A stretch of DNA of 64,000 nucleotides, from contig NZ_BMPD01000007.1 of the NCBI RefSeq assembly GCF_014647415.1, positions 108,653 through 172,652 on the forward strand. The letters are read 5' to 3'. Positions 17,501 to 25,679 of this stretch are shown here, one piece after another (within the stretch, counting starts at the first letter, position 1; the number at the start of each line of letters is the position of its first letter). The translations under genes were made by a program, and so were the position numbers. Source of the DNA: Haloarcula sebkhae. GTDB taxonomy: Archaea; Halobacteriota; Halobacteria; Halobacteriales; Haloarculaceae. The notes below the pieces were generated by a model. The model worked only from the letters and a program-made list of their open reading frames with translations. It was not told where the DNA came from and searched no databases.

Positions 17501-18957
17501 ATCCCTGCGTCCGTGAAGGCATCCATATGGTCCTGCGCGGGGAGCGGCAGAGGGGTACGGCTCTCGGGCTCGGCATCGGACCCCCGCCCACCCTCGGTCG
17601 TGAGATCGGTCGCCGGCGGGACGACAACGAAGTTCGCGAGTTCAGCTGGTCCGAGGACGAGATCGGGGCGTGTCTTCCGCCAGTCACTCTTCGTCATCAG
17701 GCTGGCCTTGAACACGCGGTTGGCGTGCTTCTTAGCTCGCCGTTTCTTTCGGAGTCCACGTCGGACACGCTTCGGTCGCACCCGATAGTGGGGCCCGTTC
17801 AGGTGGTCGAACACCGATCCGATGTCATCGAGACGGTGGCCGACGCGCTCTTGCTGTCGGTCGGAGGTCACCAGCGAGAGCGCCCGCATATTCACGGTGA
17901 ACGTCTGCTGTGGCTCTTTTTCGTCGATGGACTCGACACGTTCCCGTCCACCGATGTCGAGATACCGGCGCTGCCGTCCGGTGTTCGAGGGGCTGTGGGG
18001 TTCGTGCTCCGTATTTCCGAGAAGCTCCCCCGTGAACCAGTCGACAATCCTGTCCTCGCCTTCGCGGAGCTTCCGCTGGCGCTCCCGCGCCTCGTGCGTC
18101 CAGTCCGGCTTCCGCTGGAAGAGTACCTGAAACGCGATCGGATGGTCGGCACGGGTTAGCTGGTCGATGAGAGACGCGAGTGGGGCCCTCGCGTGGTCGT
18201 CGTCCTCGTCTTCCGTGTTCGTAAATTGGGGCAACGTCGTCATCCAGTCCTCACGACGGGAAGCCTGCCCGTGCCAGGTAATTCCGAGCGGTGTCGTGTC
18301 GTCGACGCTCAACTGCGTCTGCCTCGACTGATGATCGACGTCGTGCTCTGAGTCGGCCGACTCACTCACTGGAGGTTCGTCACTCGATTCGGTTCCGAAC
18401 AGTAATTCGACGTCGTCTGCCGACGTGGATTCCTCCGAGACCATACTCCCACCGTCACCGACCGGCTCCTGCCCCGTCGCGTCGAAGGGCGTTACGGGCT
18501 CAGAGTCGGAGTGTGGGTCACCTTGGGGGTACTCAGAGGCCCCTGTATTCATCTCGGTGCGGTCGTTGTCTCTCTGACTACTGTCGTGAGCCGGCTCTGC
18601 TGGCGCCGGGAGCAGCTTCGCCTCCAAGTCGAGCGTCACCCGCTCGAACGTCACCGTCGGTGGATACAGTGTCCGGAGACGCTCCTCGAGGGCATCCATC
18701 CGGCGGTCGGCCCCGTAGTAGAACTCGACCGGCTCGTCTGCCCCCTCGCTCACTGCGAGGAACTCGAATACTGGCGGTGGATCGCCGAATGGCCCGATAC
18801 TCGCGAGAAGCCCGTCGTTGCCGGCGTCGAGGCCGTGGAGGCCGGCTAGCTGCCGGACCACGGTCTCCGGCGCGAGGTCACTCCGGGACGGCGTAATCCG
18901 GATGTACTCGTCGCCGCTATCCGCAGCCGAGGGGTCTGATGAACGCTGGTCAGTCAT
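14593..18957 (-). CDS. VirD4/TraG-like coupling ATPase with C-terminal nuclease-like domain
   Basis: A 1454-aa protein. After an acidic, disordered region (about 110-250) comes a P-loop motor: Walker A KSGAGKS near 519-525, FLIDSKGGN, Walker B NLLIDEAS near 797-803, and a following QFPEQM sensor. This is the FtsK/HerA/TraG class that feeds DNA into a type IV secretion channel. Residues about 1075-1170 look like a restriction-endonuclease fold (RPDAIATH, then LQVEVETTT), but the usual final Lys is not obvious, so it may bind rather than cut. The start overlaps the virB4-like stop by 8 bp. It lacks the N-terminal membrane helices of classical VirD4. Confidence 0.85.
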   Translation of the reverse strand: MTDQRSSDPSAADSGDEYIRITPSRSDLAPETVVRQLAGLHGLDAGNDGLLASIGPFGDPPPVFEFLAVSEGADEPVEFYYGADRRMDALEERLRTLYPPTVTFERVTLDLEAKLLPAPAEPAHDSSQRDNDRTEMNTGASEYPQGDPHSDSEPVTPFDATGQEPVGDGGSMVSEESTSADDVELLFGTESSDEPPVSESADSEHDVDHQSRQTQLSVDDTTPLGITWHGQASRREDWMTTLPQFTNTEDEDDDHARAPLASLIDQLTRADHPIAFQVLFQRKPDWTHEARERQRKLREGEDRIVDWFTGELLGNTEHEPHSPSNTGRQRRYLDIGGRERVESIDEKEPQQTFTVNMRALSLVTSDRQQERVGHRLDDIGSVFDHLNGPHYRVRPKRVRRGLRKKRRAKKHANRVFKASLMTKSDWRKTRPDLVLGPAELANFVVVPPATDLTTEGGRGSDAEPESRTPLPLPAQDHMDAFTDAGMAIGRGLGEDGTPTPEAMRIPPHLLPFHVGRFAKSGAGKSIALINDALSLYDQTTGPVFLIDSKGGNLPENYMRAHAKRFSTADLEENVLHFSVPNILPGFAFFDITPALEDGVRRVDAIQDKADHYEELIKLVMGPERYEDAIASPTLIKYLIKAMYDEEYGLENGHFRQDTNYFTHDQFEHAVTQFHAAGPPDPTPEEAPRASDPQVAEKLERHLRSNPATFSNVVSGISNRMDYITQDAHLRRIFNNTESQFDFRDLLDEEKVVIFDLGDLRDEAARVMTGVILTQLYDAVKRRDGEELARKPDDYVANLLIDEASSVVVSDTLTTLLEKGREFRLSIELVTQFPEQMKEAGNREVYLNVLNNIGSPLVGKIAVDADIAEALSHEAMDPVEFKNRISSLPRGEWIAQLPSPEFGETGPDPFSIEPLPIPPGHPDSEQPLTGAQDERFQDALEAVHEHTREEYGVAGGTTVESRDAATDVALENADDLPLEVAMARAIRAVQLSNDVRETNGWVSVEDVDEELLSRIEEGTIEAQGYETLPEVRDASSLIEVDLPDGTSSVQCRLTDEGEQAATADTSTSPTGGGEHHDSVLGAVERALATAGFSVEVLDQNGESRPDAIATHSDLDSELQVEVETTTHVRPAKVLTNLRKAQEQERIPLFVVADHDDQPAAEIADRLAKILSEPRNQLSSGETRLYTMNHNVTFNGGARAADGVTAVRPATGGSRHTRWFERDDAFVLEDSAGDEHARIDSFDAVSKDQFPATYSYDAESETYTVFRPGELPESYESRQAFESDWVPVKRPFVPGTDLPVPDYTERSYTIATIEGDQTLEIHAPDTETSTGIPALVDAVQDGTLHPAGESPNDSTDSDAQEDDSADPYGIPAFVRDRLTEVDDGVVAVAEVYDAYEQYATAGEYEVKPKNRFTQTLREHVAFERDKQWLDGQTRRCYVGIELRDADEQEEPSDASA

Positions 18958-21037
18958 CCTCCTGTGAACCAGTACTGGGTGGGTCGCCGCCGTCGGCCCG
19001 AGCGCCGGCGGGTCGACTGTCCGGACTCGTCACGCTCGCACTCGACTCGGGCTCGAGCTCGGCCACGTCCGCAGCGCCGCCGTCGATGACGTGGGCCTCG
19101 TAGTCACTTGCCCGAATCCGTAGTGGGAACCAGCCCTCTTGGTCGATGCCGACGAGACCCTCAGAGTAGCCGTCCTCGTCCTCGCCGGCCTTCGCGGAGG
19201 TGACCCAGTTCACCTGTCGCTCGCTGAGGTCGAACCACTTGGCGATCTTCTCTTTCTCCTCGTTGACGCGGTGGAGGACGGTCAGCGAACAGAGGTTCGC
19301 GATGGTCCGTGCCTCCGGCGTCAGCGCGAATTCACCCCCCGTTTGCGTGATGAATTCGAGGCTCAGATCGAAGTGGCGGCTGTGCCGGACAGCCGTCTCC
19401 AGGAAGTCCAGGGAGACGGCGTCGTTCATCAAGTAATGCGCCTCGTCGATACAGAAGACGACGCGCTTGTCGGTCTGCTTGACCCGCTCGTAGACGCTGT
19501 TGAACAGCACCTGCATCATCAGGCTGGTCTCCGCTCGGCCGCGGGTGCCCTCCTCCTGATGGAGATCGAGGTAGATGACCTTCGAATCGAGGTCGAACTC
19601 GGAAGGCCGTGCCAAATTCTCGAGTTCACCGCCCTCGCGGAACGACGGCCGGAGGTCCTTGAGCAACGACTGGGCATCAGACTGGACGGCCTCCTGCTCT
19701 CCGTCAGTGACGTAGCCGTACTCTTCGGGGTCTTCCACCATCTCCTCGAGGACCGTAATGACGTCGTGGATGGTGGGTGAGTCCCGGGTGTGCGTCTCCG
19801 GGTCGCGGGTGATCCCACGCTTCTCGTAGGCTTCCTGAACAGCCCGCCGGAGGGTCTGATTGCGCTCGCCGAGCGGGTGGTCTGCGACGTGCTCGAAGAA
19901 CGTCGCGAAGAAGGTCATCACCCAGTTGATTTGCTCGCCCCACGGGTCGAGGTCGTCGACCTCTTGGAGGACGTGGTCGGGCGTCGGCTTGATCTCCAGC
20001 GGGTTTAGGCCCCGCCGCCCACCGACCGTGATACGCTCGCCATCGAGCGCCTCGTTGACGCCGGCGAACCCCCGCATCGGGTCGAGCATAATGATGACCG
20101 TATCCTCGTCGAACATGGCTCGCCGCACCAGCCGGAGCTTCGTCGCGAAGGATTTGCCCGCGCCGAGCCGGCCGATAACCATCATGCAGTAGCCGGTTTG
20201 CCGCTTGAAGCGGTCGAGGATGAGCGGGCTGGAATTCAGCGCGTACGTTCCGTACTCGATACCGGGTTCCGCAAACGCACCGGAAACGAAGGGGAACATC
20301 GCACCGACAGCCCCGCCGAGCATCGGCGTCTTGCTGTCGAGGGTTTCGTTGAACTGATCGAGGGCGATCGGGCTTGCTGACGTGAAGGTCTTCAGCTGGG
20401 ACCATCGGGGCGTCACCGGGGTCAGATTCGCGGGGGCCTGCCGGGCCGTCGTCGACACCGACTCAGCGTCGATGTTGTCACGCTCGTCGCCCCTGACCGT
20501 GAGATACATCGAGACGTCGAACGCCTGCATCGTCGTGTTCCGGAGGACGTCGTACATCTCTTGGTGGTCCTCGAGGTCTTTCTCGACGCCTCGCGCACTC
20601 GCCCGATGTTTCTCGGTCAGATACTCGTAGTCGGCTTCGAGGTCCTCGATCTTGTTCTCCAGCGAATCCAGTGTCTCCCGCGTATCGCGGGGGTCGATGT
20701 GGATACTGACATCCGTCTGCTGGGTCTCTGCTGCGGCGTACAACTTCTCGAGGAAGCCATCCATCGGCGCGTCGGGGTATTCGCCAACCCACAGACTCTG
20801 TGCCCACTGGTGGTCCGTCCTCAGAGCGCTGGGCGTGCGCTCGATACTCGACGGCGTAACGACGGTCTGGTGGATTTCGGGGATGCCATTGACCCCCTCA
20901 CCGTCGGCCTCGTAGTCGACGGGGAGCTGTGATTCGGCATCATTCGGTTCTTGGTCGTCTGGAGCGTTTTCTGCGGTCGTCTCGTCGTCAGTTTCCGAGC
21001 TATTCGAGCCGGTGAAGGGGAGCAGTTTTCTAATCAT
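18950..21037 (-). CDS. virB4: VirB4-family conjugation ATPase
   Basis: A 695-aa protein with Walker A GRLGAGKS (about 289-296), MLDPMRGFAG after the next strand, and Walker B VVFCIDEAHYLM (about 526-537). The last is the typical VirB4/TraC signature. The N-terminal 250 residues contain a coiled coil (about 120-165). It should power pilus or channel assembly at the inner face of the membrane with the VirB6-like and PrgI-like proteins encoded upstream. A tnpB element separates it from those genes, so it may now depend on another promoter or on read-through. Both nucleotide-binding motifs are intact. Confidence 0.9.
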   Translation of the reverse strand: MIRKLLPFTGSNSSETDDETTAENAPDDQEPNDAESQLPVDYEADGEGVNGIPEIHQTVVTPSSIERTPSALRTDHQWAQSLWVGEYPDAPMDGFLEKLYAAAETQQTDVSIHIDPRDTRETLDSLENKIEDLEADYEYLTEKHRASARGVEKDLEDHQEMYDVLRNTTMQAFDVSMYLTVRGDERDNIDAESVSTTARQAPANLTPVTPRWSQLKTFTSASPIALDQFNETLDSKTPMLGGAVGAMFPFVSGAFAEPGIEYGTYALNSSPLILDRFKRQTGYCMMVIGRLGAGKSFATKLRLVRRAMFDEDTVIIMLDPMRGFAGVNEALDGERITVGGRRGLNPLEIKPTPDHVLQEVDDLDPWGEQINWVMTFFATFFEHVADHPLGERNQTLRRAVQEAYEKRGITRDPETHTRDSPTIHDVITVLEEMVEDPEEYGYVTDGEQEAVQSDAQSLLKDLRPSFREGGELENLARPSEFDLDSKVIYLDLHQEEGTRGRAETSLMMQVLFNSVYERVKQTDKRVVFCIDEAHYLMNDAVSLDFLETAVRHSRHFDLSLEFITQTGGEFALTPEARTIANLCSLTVLHRVNEEKEKIAKWFDLSERQVNWVTSAKAGEDEDGYSEGLVGIDQEGWFPLRIRASDYEAHVIDGGAADVAELEPESSASVTSPDSRPAGARADGGDPPSTGSQEDD

Positions 21038-21068
21038 TGGTTCAGGGCTTTGATCGGTTGGGGCTGGT

Positions 21069-21082
21069 GGTATCCGAATACC
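21069..21082 (+). repeat. possible left-end hairpin of the IS1341 element
   Basis: GGTAT-CCGA-ATACC forms a 5-bp stem with a tetraloop about 95 bp before tnpB, where IS200/IS605 elements carry their left-end hairpin. The exact element boundary cannot be read from one copy. Confidence 0.3.
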
Positions 21083-21177
21083 GAATCGTTGGACTCTGCG
21101 TCTTCGATATTCGAGGAAAACGATGCTCTCAGCCGAACCGCATTAATCTCATAATCATGGCGTTGTTGGCATAGGTT

Positions 21178-22410
21178 ATGGAGGTCTGCCGTACCGTCCA
21201 GGTCAAGCTTGAGGTGACCGAGGACCAAGCAGACCTGCTGCACGAAACGATCGACGAATTCCTGTGGGCAGCCAACTACGTTGTCGACGCTGCGTGGGAC
21301 GGGGAGTGGGCTGAAACCCGCTCTTCCGTACTCCACAGCGAGACCTATGAGGACGTTCGTGCTCGGACAGGCCTCCACAGTAACCACGTGCAATCCGCTC
21401 GTGACTGCGCTATTGATGCGCTCAAAAGCGTCGTCACCAAGTGGTCGGAGGGCAAGTCCGCATCTCTGCCGACCTTCACCACCCCATTTTGTGAATATAA
21501 TCAGCGAAATGCGACGTTCCACGACGATCACGCTTCGCTGAGTACTGTGGATGGACGCATCACCGCCGAGTACGTTCTGCCCGACGAAGTCCGTGATACG
21601 CCCCACGCTGAGTACCTGCACTCTGACGATTGGGAGACGACTATCGCGACTCTTCATCATCGTCGTGGTGATTTCTACCTTCACGTCCGAACAAAGGCGG
21701 ACGTGGACGACCCCAAGCCAGTCGAGAACGGAGCGGTTCTCGGCGTGGACCTTGGGGTCGAGAATATCGCCGTCACCTCGACTGGCGTGTTCTGGTCCGG
21801 CAACGAATTGAACCACTGGCATGATGAATATGCTCAGCGACGGAACTCGATCCAACGGTGTGGTTCGAGATATGCCCACGAAAATATCCAAGCAATCGGC
21901 CGACAGGAGACCGGTCGCTTCAAACAATCGCTTCATCGCATCGCGAATGGCATTATCGAAGAAGCCGTCAGTACCGGCTGCACGGTGATTGCCTTCGAGG
22001 ACCTGAAGGGTATCCGAAATCGAATGCCCGGCGCCAGGGAATTCCACGAGTGGGCGTTCAACCGACTCTACGAGTACGTCTCCTACAAGGCCGAAGAACG
22101 AGCCATCACCGTTGAAAAGGTCAACCCAAAGAATACCTCGCGCCGATGTTCCTCCTGTGGATGCTCGCGCGAGGGCAATCGCCCGTCGCAGGATACCTTT
22201 CGATGTCAGTCCTGTGGGTACGAGAACCATGCGGACTACAACGCGGCTAAGAACGTCGGGTATCGACTCCTTCGCAACCAAAATGGGGGCGAAGGAGGCG
22301 CACCCGTAGGCGTGCGCTTGAACACCGGAATGATGACCGCGAACGGCATTCAATCCGTACCGGAATCGGTTCGAGCGGGAATTCATGGTGAAATCCACTC
22401 CACTGGGTAG
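21178..22410 (+). CDS. tnpB: TnpB, IS1341-type, catalytic residues intact
   Basis: A 410-aa RNA-guided nuclease of the IS605/IS1341 class. The RuvC triad is complete: GVDLGVENIAV (D191), IAFEDLKGI (E274) and HADYNAAKN (D353). The zinc finger CSSC...CQSC lies between the last two. A TATA-like stretch around 21145-21160 suggests a leaderless transcript. The gene is on the opposite strand to the conjugation operon, wedged between the PrgI-like and VirB4 genes, and its stop lies one base from the stop of the PrgI-like gene. No tnpA accompanies it. The final 50 residues are typical of this group. Confidence 0.95.
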   Translation: MEVCRTVQVKLEVTEDQADLLHETIDEFLWAANYVVDAAWDGEWAETRSSVLHSETYEDVRARTGLHSNHVQSARDCAIDALKSVVTKWSEGKSASLPTFTTPFCEYNQRNATFHDDHASLSTVDGRITAEYVLPDEVRDTPHAEYLHSDDWETTIATLHHRRGDFYLHVRTKADVDDPKPVENGAVLGVDLGVENIAVTSTGVFWSGNELNHWHDEYAQRRNSIQRCGSRYAHENIQAIGRQETGRFKQSLHRIANGIIEEAVSTGCTVIAFEDLKGIRNRMPGAREFHEWAFNRLYEYVSYKAEERAITVEKVNPKNTSRRCSSCGCSREGNRPSQDTFRCQSCGYENHADYNAAKNVGYRLLRNQNGGEGGAPVGVRLNTGMMTANGIQSVPESVRAGIHGEIHSTG

Positions 22411-22411
22411 C

Positions 22412-23425
22412 CTACGACTTGGTGATGACCGGAGACGTGCGGAGCACCTGTTCGGGGTCGCCGTACTCGATTTCCGTGCCTGTCCAGTATTCCGCGACCA
22501 GGCGGGTGAGTTCGGCCGCATCGACGGGGCGGGTGTCACACCCCTCGATCCCGCGAAGGCCGCGCTCGACCCGCCGGCGCCGCTCGTCCAGTTCCTCGAG
22601 CATCGCAGCTCGCTCTTCCTCCTCCGGCGGCGCCGTGACAATCTGGACGAGGATCCCCAGCACGGGTATCCCAGCGAGCTTTTCGAGGAGGCTGGCCCGT
22701 TCGTACCGGACCTCTTCGGGCCGAACCGGGAGCAGGACGTAGTGGTCGCGAATGGTCATCTGGCGCTGCGCCAGCTCCCGGTCGTACCAGTCGACGTAGT
22801 GCTCGATGAGAGCCTGGAGTTTCTCGTTGGATTTGACATCCGGATCGCTCAGGCGATCCTCGTACCGTCCGACGTACTCGTCGGCCGGGAACGACTGCGT
22901 CGTCGAATAAATCTGAATCGGGAACTCGACGGTCGTATTGACGAAGTCCTGGAAGGCCTCCGTCTTCTGGGCCCACTCGTCGTCGGTCGAGAGCGCCATC
23001 GTTGGCGGCGACACCTGGACCGCCCCGACGAGGGCCCGATCCGTCCGCTCGATCGCGTCGTGACGTGGGTAGACGCGCTCGACGTGGGTGTACTCTTTCG
23101 CCTCCTCGTGGGCAATTTCCGTCTCGCTACGGTGGAAGTTCACGAACAGGCCGAGCCAGTCGAGACTGTTGGTGTAGCCGGGGGTGAGATAGACGAACAG
23201 CCCACCGAACGCAATCGCAATCGCCGCGAGGGGGATCGTGAGGGCTGACACCGGAACGCCGCGAACGCTGAGTGACGGTGGGATGACGACCTGCGTCACT
23301 AGGACTACCAGGACGCCGGGAAGCCCGGCGACGGCAAGGTCCGTCAGCGAGTACTTCCCGAGGAACTGGGTGTCGGTACCGAGCGACTTCGGAATGCGTT
23401 TCGCGGGGTCTGTTGCGGAGCTCAT
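22412..23425 (-). CDS. PrgI/VirB3-like membrane protein of the conjugation operon
   Basis: A 337-aa protein with two close membrane helices near residues 28-50 and 60-82, then a long cytoplasmic part with an Arg/Glu-rich helix near 280-300. Two adjacent helices followed by a domain placed just before VirB4 is the layout of PrgI-type and VirB3-type proteins, which anchor VirB4 to the channel. It lies 6 bp from the polytopic protein gene upstream. Assignment is by topology and context rather than by a sequence signature. The original link to virB4 is now broken by the tnpB insertion. Confidence 0.65.
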   Translation of the reverse strand: MSSATDPAKRIPKSLGTDTQFLGKYSLTDLAVAGLPGVLVVLVTQVVIPPSLSVRGVPVSALTIPLAAIAIAFGGLFVYLTPGYTNSLDWLGLFVNFHRSETEIAHEEAKEYTHVERVYPRHDAIERTDRALVGAVQVSPPTMALSTDDEWAQKTEAFQDFVNTTVEFPIQIYSTTQSFPADEYVGRYEDRLSDPDVKSNEKLQALIEHYVDWYDRELAQRQMTIRDHYVLLPVRPEEVRYERASLLEKLAGIPVLGILVQIVTAPPEEEERAAMLEELDERRRRVERGLRGIEGCDTRPVDAAELTRLVAEYWTGTEIEYGDPEQVLRTSPVITKS

Positions 23426-23431
23426 GGGTTG

Positions 23432-24778
23432 TTAGTGGATGTAGCGTGGTGGTTCATCAGCCGAATCGTGGGTTCGGTCCCTGGTTTCAGGATCTCTAAA
23501 CTGATCCTGATTGCTACGGTCGTATGCGTCTCCTCCAGAGTCTGTACCGCCGGTCTCAGATGCGGATCTCGATCCTCCCCCTCCGAGATTCCCTCCGCTA
23601 TTCCCACCGCTCCCATTCTCGGGATTCCGGAGGCGGGATCCAACATTGTTCAATCGCTGACCGGCTGAATGTGCTCGCGAATCTCCCGAATCGAAGACGT
23701 ATTGGCCACTCTGGGTGATTGCGGGTTCATCCCGAAGTCCTCTCACAAAGTTCCGACTGCCCTGTTTTCCTGTGTTGATTCCTTGCTTAACCCGACGGGC
23801 ACGATTTTTAGCCCGTTGAGCAGAGAAGTGATGAGCCATCCGGTCGCCGATGAAAAACAGGGCTCCAGCCTGCCAGAAGAGCACTAGTGGGGACACGAGA
23901 GCCAAGAAAGGGATCACCAGCGCTGAAATCCATATTCCGATCCCACCGAGCGTCGGCCCAGCACTGGTCCCGAGTAAATCACCTAGCCGGAAGAGGAGGG
24001 CCACAGGGACCGTCATAAAGAGGAAGGGAACGTAGAAGCTGGCGAGCTTCTTCATAAACTTTGAGACGAGCTTGAACGGGCCCACACCCGGAATCCAGAG
24101 AACTATCAGCAGAGGCATCAGGAGGACATAGAGATAGAGTGCGTGCTGTCTAACCAGATAAATGAGGGCAATTAGCAGGAAGAGGATGATATCGACTGCC
24201 CAGCTCAGGACGAGCCCGATAAGGCCGATTGCGCCGAAGGATAGGGTCTGAAACCAGCTGATATTGGATAGACTCGGGGTCAGGAAACCACTCAGAGCAT
24301 CGATGAACCGGAGCGAAAGCGCAGCCATCCACCACCATGAGAGGATTCCCAATAGGCCAGCAAAGGCCCGCTTCTTGAGCTTAGATCGATGGTAGCTACT
24401 AAAGAGATGGCTGGTCGATTCGAAGAAAATAACCAATCCAATCGACAGCCCATACAGGGAAAGTGAGAGCGGGATGATCGTGCCCCAGTAGTAATCGTAG
24501 ATGTTGGGCCAAGGTCCATTGGAGGGACGACTGAATGTAGAATCTGGGTGAGGGGTCCCGACAACAAGTCTGGCAAGTGAATCACCGAGACTCCGGATGG
24601 TTTCAATCGGACTAAATAGAGCCCGCAGTAGCTGCCGGAAGGCCTCGATAATAATGTCGACTAATGCTCCTCCACCTCCGGAACCACCGCTTTGTGCAAG
24701 CGCTGGTTGGGTGGCTAATAATAGCAGAACCACAGACGCACAGACGATCGTAGAAACCCTCCTGAGTTTAGGACGCAT
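23432..24778 (-). CDS. polytopic membrane protein, VirB6/TrbL-like
   Basis: From ATG 24778 the product (448 aa) begins with a signal-like segment ending ATQPALAQ. It then has about eight hydrophobic helices between residues 100 and 330 and a long hydrophilic Gly/Ser/Asp-rich tail. This pattern and its place next to PrgI-like and VirB4 genes match the VirB6/TrbL channel protein. ATG 24778 was chosen because a near-perfect Shine-Dalgarno GGAGGTGA lies 5 nt upstream, inside the end of the lipoprotein gene. The in-frame GTG 24787 has no such signal. Confidence 0.72.
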   Translation of the reverse strand: MRPKLRRVSTIVCASVVLLLLATQPALAQSGGSGGGGALVDIIIEAFRQLLRALFSPIETIRSLGDSLARLVVGTPHPDSTFSRPSNGPWPNIYDYYWGTIIPLSLSLYGLSIGLVIFFESTSHLFSSYHRSKLKKRAFAGLLGILSWWWMAALSLRFIDALSGFLTPSLSNISWFQTLSFGAIGLIGLVLSWAVDIILFLLIALIYLVRQHALYLYVLLMPLLIVLWIPGVGPFKLVSKFMKKLASFYVPFLFMTVPVALLFRLGDLLGTSAGPTLGGIGIWISALVIPFLALVSPLVLFWQAGALFFIGDRMAHHFSAQRAKNRARRVKQGINTGKQGSRNFVRGLRDEPAITQSGQYVFDSGDSRAHSAGQRLNNVGSRLRNPENGSGGNSGGNLGGGGSRSASETGGTDSGGDAYDRSNQDQFRDPETRDRTHDSADEPPRYIH

Positions 24779-25679
24779 CGCTCTCACCTCCGCCGATGAG
24801 CTCTGCTGCGATCTCAGAGCAGGTGTAGGTGTCTGAAGTCCCGATAACTGACCGCTCCCCGCTGAGAGATACCTCTATCGTTTGTTCGAGTGAAGAACTG
24901 ACTACTGTTCCAACGACAGCCACGAATTCAATCGCTTGGCCGGCACAGGTCTGCTCTGTCGAATCATCGTCAGTGAATACAATCGGTGGGGTGTTACCCA
25001 CAAAATCAACAGCCTCGCCCGGGACGATGATGTTCTCTACTGGATCTTCGGGAGTAATGAACTGCTGAATACCCTTCCTGTCGTTGAGTTCTGCATTGGC
25101 TGCTTCGTTAGGTGCATCTCGATAGACGATCTGATAGGGCCACGTTGGCGCAGTCCCCATATTCTCGATGGTTAACGCGAGATTTCCTCGGTTTGCTCCT
25201 TCTTCGTAATGGGATGCTTCGGTAACCTTGAGATTTGGCCGCATCTCCAGCTCTCTGCTTTGCGAGGAATCCTCTCTTACCGCGGTCAGCTCGTACGTAC
25301 CAGGATTGTAGTGTTCATAATCTCCCAGTCCAGGCTGGATATCCATTACTCGGAGTCGAACCGTCGTGGCGCCCTCTGCAACGTCGGCTTGGGTGTAGAG
25401 ACTTCCATCAGGAGCGATGAGATTGAGACGGCTGACGTCGTGGTCCTGACTAAGTGTCACAACGAGTTCGGGGCCATCAAAACGGGTCTCTTCGAACACC
25501 GAATCCTCAGACGGTGACGAAGTCGAAGCTGGCGATTCGGAGTTGTTCCCTTGATTGCCATTTCCAGCACAACCTGCTAATCCACCCACTATCGCCGTCC
25601 CATACCACGCCAAGAGACGCCGTCGGCTAACGCACTGTTCCGACTCTGAGTCGTGAGATGTGAGGTGTTTTCCCGACAT
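24768..25679 (-). CDS. Tat-exported lipoprotein of the conjugation operon
   Basis: About 303 aa. The N-terminus carries a twin-arginine motif (SRRRLLAWYG) and a lipobox (GLAGCAG), followed by a Ser/Asn-rich linker, so it should be exported folded and lipid-anchored outside the cell. The rest is beta-rich with repeated Ig-like strands (LNLIAPDGSLY, YELTAVRED). The start is ATGATG: the second ATG lies 5 nt after GGAGGTCA and is preferred, the first lies at 25682. It overlaps the stop of the upstream surface-protein gene. It may be an outer component of the transfer apparatus; no specific family recognised. Confidence 0.75.
   Translation of the reverse strand: MSGKHLTSHDSESEQCVSRRRLLAWYGTAIVGGLAGCAGNGNQGNNSESPASTSSPSEDSVFEETRFDGPELVVTLSQDHDVSRLNLIAPDGSLYTQADVAEGATTVRLRVMDIQPGLGDYEHYNPGTYELTAVREDSSQSRELEMRPNLKVTEASHYEEGANRGNLALTIENMGTAPTWPYQIVYRDAPNEAANAELNDRKGIQQFITPEDPVENIIVPGEAVDFVGNTPPIVFTDDDSTEQTCAGQAIEFVAVVGTVVSSSLEQTIEVSLSGERSVIGTSDTYTCSEIAAELIGGGESDAS
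24784..24791 (-). promoter_or_regulatory. strong Shine-Dalgarno for the VirB6-like gene
   Basis: GGAGGTGA matches the 16S rRNA tail and lies 5 nt before ATG 24778. It shows translation initiation inside a polycistronic message, unlike the leaderless genes elsewhere in the window. Confidence 0.7.

Noticed and set aside
21034..22641. Minus-strand 535-codon frame across the second TnpB
   Set aside because: Antisense shadow. It would also overlap the ends of two conserved operon genes.
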